Positions 62,295 through 64,000 of a stretch of DNA of 64,000 bases are shown piece after piece. This DNA comes from Prevotella sp. (GTDB lineage: Bacteria > Bacteroidota > Bacteroidia > Bacteroidales > Bacteroidaceae). The translations under genes were made by a program, and so were the position numbers. The stretch's first letter is position 1. Every line of letters begins with the position of its first letter. The notes beneath the pieces are model-generated. The model was not told the DNA's origin. It ran no database searches and saw only the letters and a program-made list of their open reading frames with translations. The DNA lies in assembly GCA_017651265.1 (NCBI GenBank), contig JAGCDO010000030.1, forward strand, positions 1-64,000. Reading direction: 5' to 3'.

Positions 62295-62639
62295 ATGCCA
62301 AGATCAGTAAATCATGTTGCTTCAAGAGCAAAGAGAAAGAGAATTCTTAAGCTTACCCGTGGTTACTTCGGAGCTCGTAAGAATGTGTGGACCGTTGCCA
62401 AGAATACTTGGGAGAAGGGTCTTACCTATGCATATCGTGATCGTAAGAACAAGAAGCGTAACTTCCGTTCATTGTGGATCCAGCGTATCAATGCTGCTGC
62501 CCGCATGGAAGGTTTGAACTATTCACAGCTGATGTGTGCTCTGCACAAGGCCGGTATCGAGATCAACCGTAAGGTGCTCGCCGACCTCGCCATGAACAAC
62601 CCTGAGGCTTTCAAGGCCATCGTTGACAAGGTGAAGTAA
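62295..62639 (+). CDS. rplT: 50S ribosomal protein L20
   Basis: A 114-residue ribosomal protein that binds 23S rRNA early in assembly. [35 protein letters not shown] and the C-terminal [20 protein letters not shown] are typical. In other bacteria it represses its own operon by binding leader RNA. A strong terminator follows 27 bases after the stop. Confidence 0.98.
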   Translation: MPRSVNHVASRAKRKRILKLTRGYFGARKNVWTVAKNTWEKGLTYAYRDRKNKKRNFRSLWIQRINAAARMEGLNYSQLMCALHKAGIEINRKVLADLAMNNPEAFKAIVDKVK

Positions 62640-62666
62640 GACTACAACAACCAAAAAGAATGATAG

Positions 62667-62702
62667 GATTGTCTCACACTCGTGGTGAGACAATCTTTTT
62701 TT
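62667..62702. terminator. Rho-independent terminator of infC-rpmI-rplT
   Basis: GATTGTCTCAC and GTGAGACAATC form a perfect 11-bp stem with a 7-base loop followed by seven T residues. It also lies just past the mutS2 stop on the other strand. Confidence 0.92.
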
Positions 62703-62706
62703 GAGC

Positions 62707-64000
62707 CTATTCAAGATCAACAACCGTGATTCCTGCTCCTCCGAACTGCACATGCTCATCGGCAAAGTGGGTGACATTGGGAATGGCAGCCAGGTATTCA
62801 CGGATGAGTTGTCGGAGAATACCTGTTCCTGTGCCATGGAGAATGCGTACCCTGCTGACTCCCACCAGAATGGCGTCATCGATGAAATAGGTGACGGCAT
62901 TGATGGCCTCGTCACCACGCATGCCCCGCACATCCAGATCTTGCTTGAACTGACTCCTTCGCTGGTCGATGGTTTCCCGGGTGGAAGTGGAGTAGGAGGG
63001 GGAGAAAGTCTGCAGACTACCCACACCTGAGCCGCTGTTGCTGTCCTGCTTCTTCTCGTTTACAGTAGCGGACTCCAGTCGTTCCAAGCGCATCTTCGTA
63101 CGCATATCACCGAAGATCACGGTGGCCATCTTCCCGTCGGTGGCTTCAATCTTACCAACGGTGGTAAGACCTTTGATTCTGACGGTAGAGCCAACGGTGA
63201 GCACGGGCTTGGCGGTGGGTTGTGAGGGTGCTGCTGTCTTGTTCGCATCTGCCTTTGCGGCGGCAGCTGCTTTCTCTTTTCTTCTCTTCTCCTTTCTTTC
63301 CTTCCTTTCCTGTATCTGTTTGATCTTACGGGCGATCATCTCGTCGTTCGCCGTGCTGTCAACCTCTTCAACCTCTTGTTTGAAGGACTCCAGCTCCTCA
63401 CGAAGGCGCTTGGCTTCGGCCTTTTCAGCCTGTGCCTCACGAATCTCACGGATGGTGTTTTCGATTCTGCGGTTACTCTCCCGCAGCAGTTCGGCAGCCT
63501 GTTCCTTGGCCCGCTGCAGGATTTCCTTGCGTCGTTCCATCACTTCATTCACCTCTGCCTCATAGCGGGCGATGGTCTGCTGCATGTTCTTCTCATGCTG
63601 ATGGATATTCTGTCGTTTGCTCTCCCAATACCGCTTGTCGCGAACAATGTCCTGCAGGTACTTGTCGCTTTGGATATAGTCGCTGCCCACGATGTCGGAA
63701 GCATCCTGGATCACCTCTTCAGGCAGTCCTATCTTACGGGCAATCTCAATGGCAAACGAGCTGCCGGGCTGACCAATCTGCAGCTGGAACAAGGCCTGCA
63801 TCTGATGACGGTCGTAGAGCATGGCGCCGTTGACAACACCCGGATGACTGTCGGCAAAGTGCTTCAGGTTCTGGTAGTGGGTGGTAATTACGCCCCATGC
63901 CTGTTTCTTACAGAACTGGTTCAGTACACTTTCGGCAATGGCTCCACCGATCTGTGGCTCCGTACCCGTTCCGAACTCGTCAATGAGAATCAATGACTTG
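62707..64000 (-). CDS. mutS2: Endonuclease MutS2, 3' part (start beyond window)
   Basis: About 431 C-terminal residues are visible. The frame is open to the window edge and reads KSLILIDEFGTGTEP, the Walker B motif, so the ATPase P-loop and the N-terminal half lie outside. Next come the signature-helix region (GVITTHYQNLKHFA), a long coiled coil (~residues 115-230 of the visible part, Lys/Glu/Ala-rich), a KOW-like segment (VGSTVRIKGLTTVGKIEATD) and a C-terminal Smr nuclease domain (LDVRGMRGDEAINAVTYFID, RILHGTGTGILRQLI). MutS2 suppresses homologous recombination and in Bacillus also rescues collided ribosomes. Confidence 0.96.
   Translation of the reverse strand, partial: KSLILIDEFGTGTEPQIGGAIAESVLNQFCKKQAWGVITTHYQNLKHFADSHPGVVNGAMLYDRHQMQALFQLQIGQPGSSFAIEIARKIGLPEEVIQDASDIVGSDYIQSDKYLQDIVRDKRYWESKRQNIHQHEKNMQQTIARYEAEVNEVMERRKEILQRAKEQAAELLRESNRRIENTIREIREAQAEKAEAKRLREELESFKQEVEEVDSTANDEMIARKIKQIQERKERKEKRRKEKAAAAAKADANKTAAPSQPTAKPVLTVGSTVRIKGLTTVGKIEATDGKMATVIFGDMRTKMRLERLESATVNEKKQDSNSGSGVGSLQTFSPSYSTSTRETIDQRRSQFKQDLDVRGMRGDEAINAVTYFIDDAILVGVSRVRILHGTGTGILRQLIREYLAAIPNVTHFADEHVQFGGAGITVVDLE

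Overview
The window looks like chromosomal DNA from a Bacteroidales bacterium, most likely a Prevotella-type species. Evidence: most promoters I can find carry the Bacteroidetes -7 box TAnnTTTG, many with a TTTG -33 box 19-20 bp upstream; there is a TonB receptor/DUF4249 pair, DUF4348 and BspA-like proteins; and two surface proteins share a C-terminal motif (Y-x-x-x-G-R/Q-x-V/I ... KG-I/V-x-I-x-NGK-x-V) common in Prevotella secreted proteins. I saw no rRNA, tRNA, CRISPR array or intact insertion sequence. The DNA is mostly core genome with short accessory patches.

Layout. 1-6240: a partial BspA-like protein, an Rpn-type nuclease, a predicted barrel protein, two paralogous membrane-anchored proteins and a neutral zinc metallopeptidase. 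6520-9917: ffh, folD, a 59-residue TPR protein and an EamA transporter. 10050-12848: a four-subunit 2-oxoacid:ferredoxin oxidoreductase. 12910-20267 (minus strand): ttcA, a hemolysin III homologue, and a corrinoid lower-loop cluster cobC-cobS-cobT-DUF4249-TonB receptor-cobU. 20441-26600: branched-chain amino acid genes ilvD-ilvB-ilvN-acyl-ACP thioesterase, then ilvC behind its own promoter and a long structured-looking leader. 27130-38609: a second BspA-like protein, recQ-recJ, a C1 peptidase with an M24 aminopeptidase, a DUF805 protein with a LEA-like tail, trmD, and buk/ptb. 38768-43224: ligA, a B3/B4-domain protein and umuD-umuC. 43225-50233 (minus strand): pheS, an HTH regulator, a STAS protein, a large PP2C/HATPase sensor phosphatase, and a 698-residue lipoprotein. 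50234-51646: a repeat-rich gene desert with a gene remnant. 51647-64000: DUF4348 lipoprotein, murB, an MBL hydrolase, a small envelope operon (YtxH, holin-like, unknown), SPOR lipoprotein, ruvX, def, a TPR protein, thrS, infC-rpmI-rplT and the 3' part of mutS2.

How the genes may work together. ilvDBN and ilvC make branched-chain 2-oxoacids. The ferredoxin oxidoreductase could turn such acids into acyl-CoAs, and Ptb/Buk could convert those to free acids with ATP gain; this link is inferred, not shown. The cob cluster looks like corrinoid salvage with its own outer-membrane receptor. The PP2C/HATPase, STAS and HTH proteins look like a one-operon partner-switching module.

The most unusual signal is non-coding. 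At eight genes a tandem array with an exact 7-nt period starts at the first base after the stop codon. The unit sequence differs at each gene, and in seven of the eight each unit carries a stop codon in the sense strand, so stops fall in all three frames. Two of these arrays, after the metallopeptidase and thrS, form one arm of larger inverted-repeat elements, and the HTH-gene array joins a third such block. A roughly 95-bp double-promoter cassette also occurs at two unrelated loci (2526-2620 and 51427-51522).
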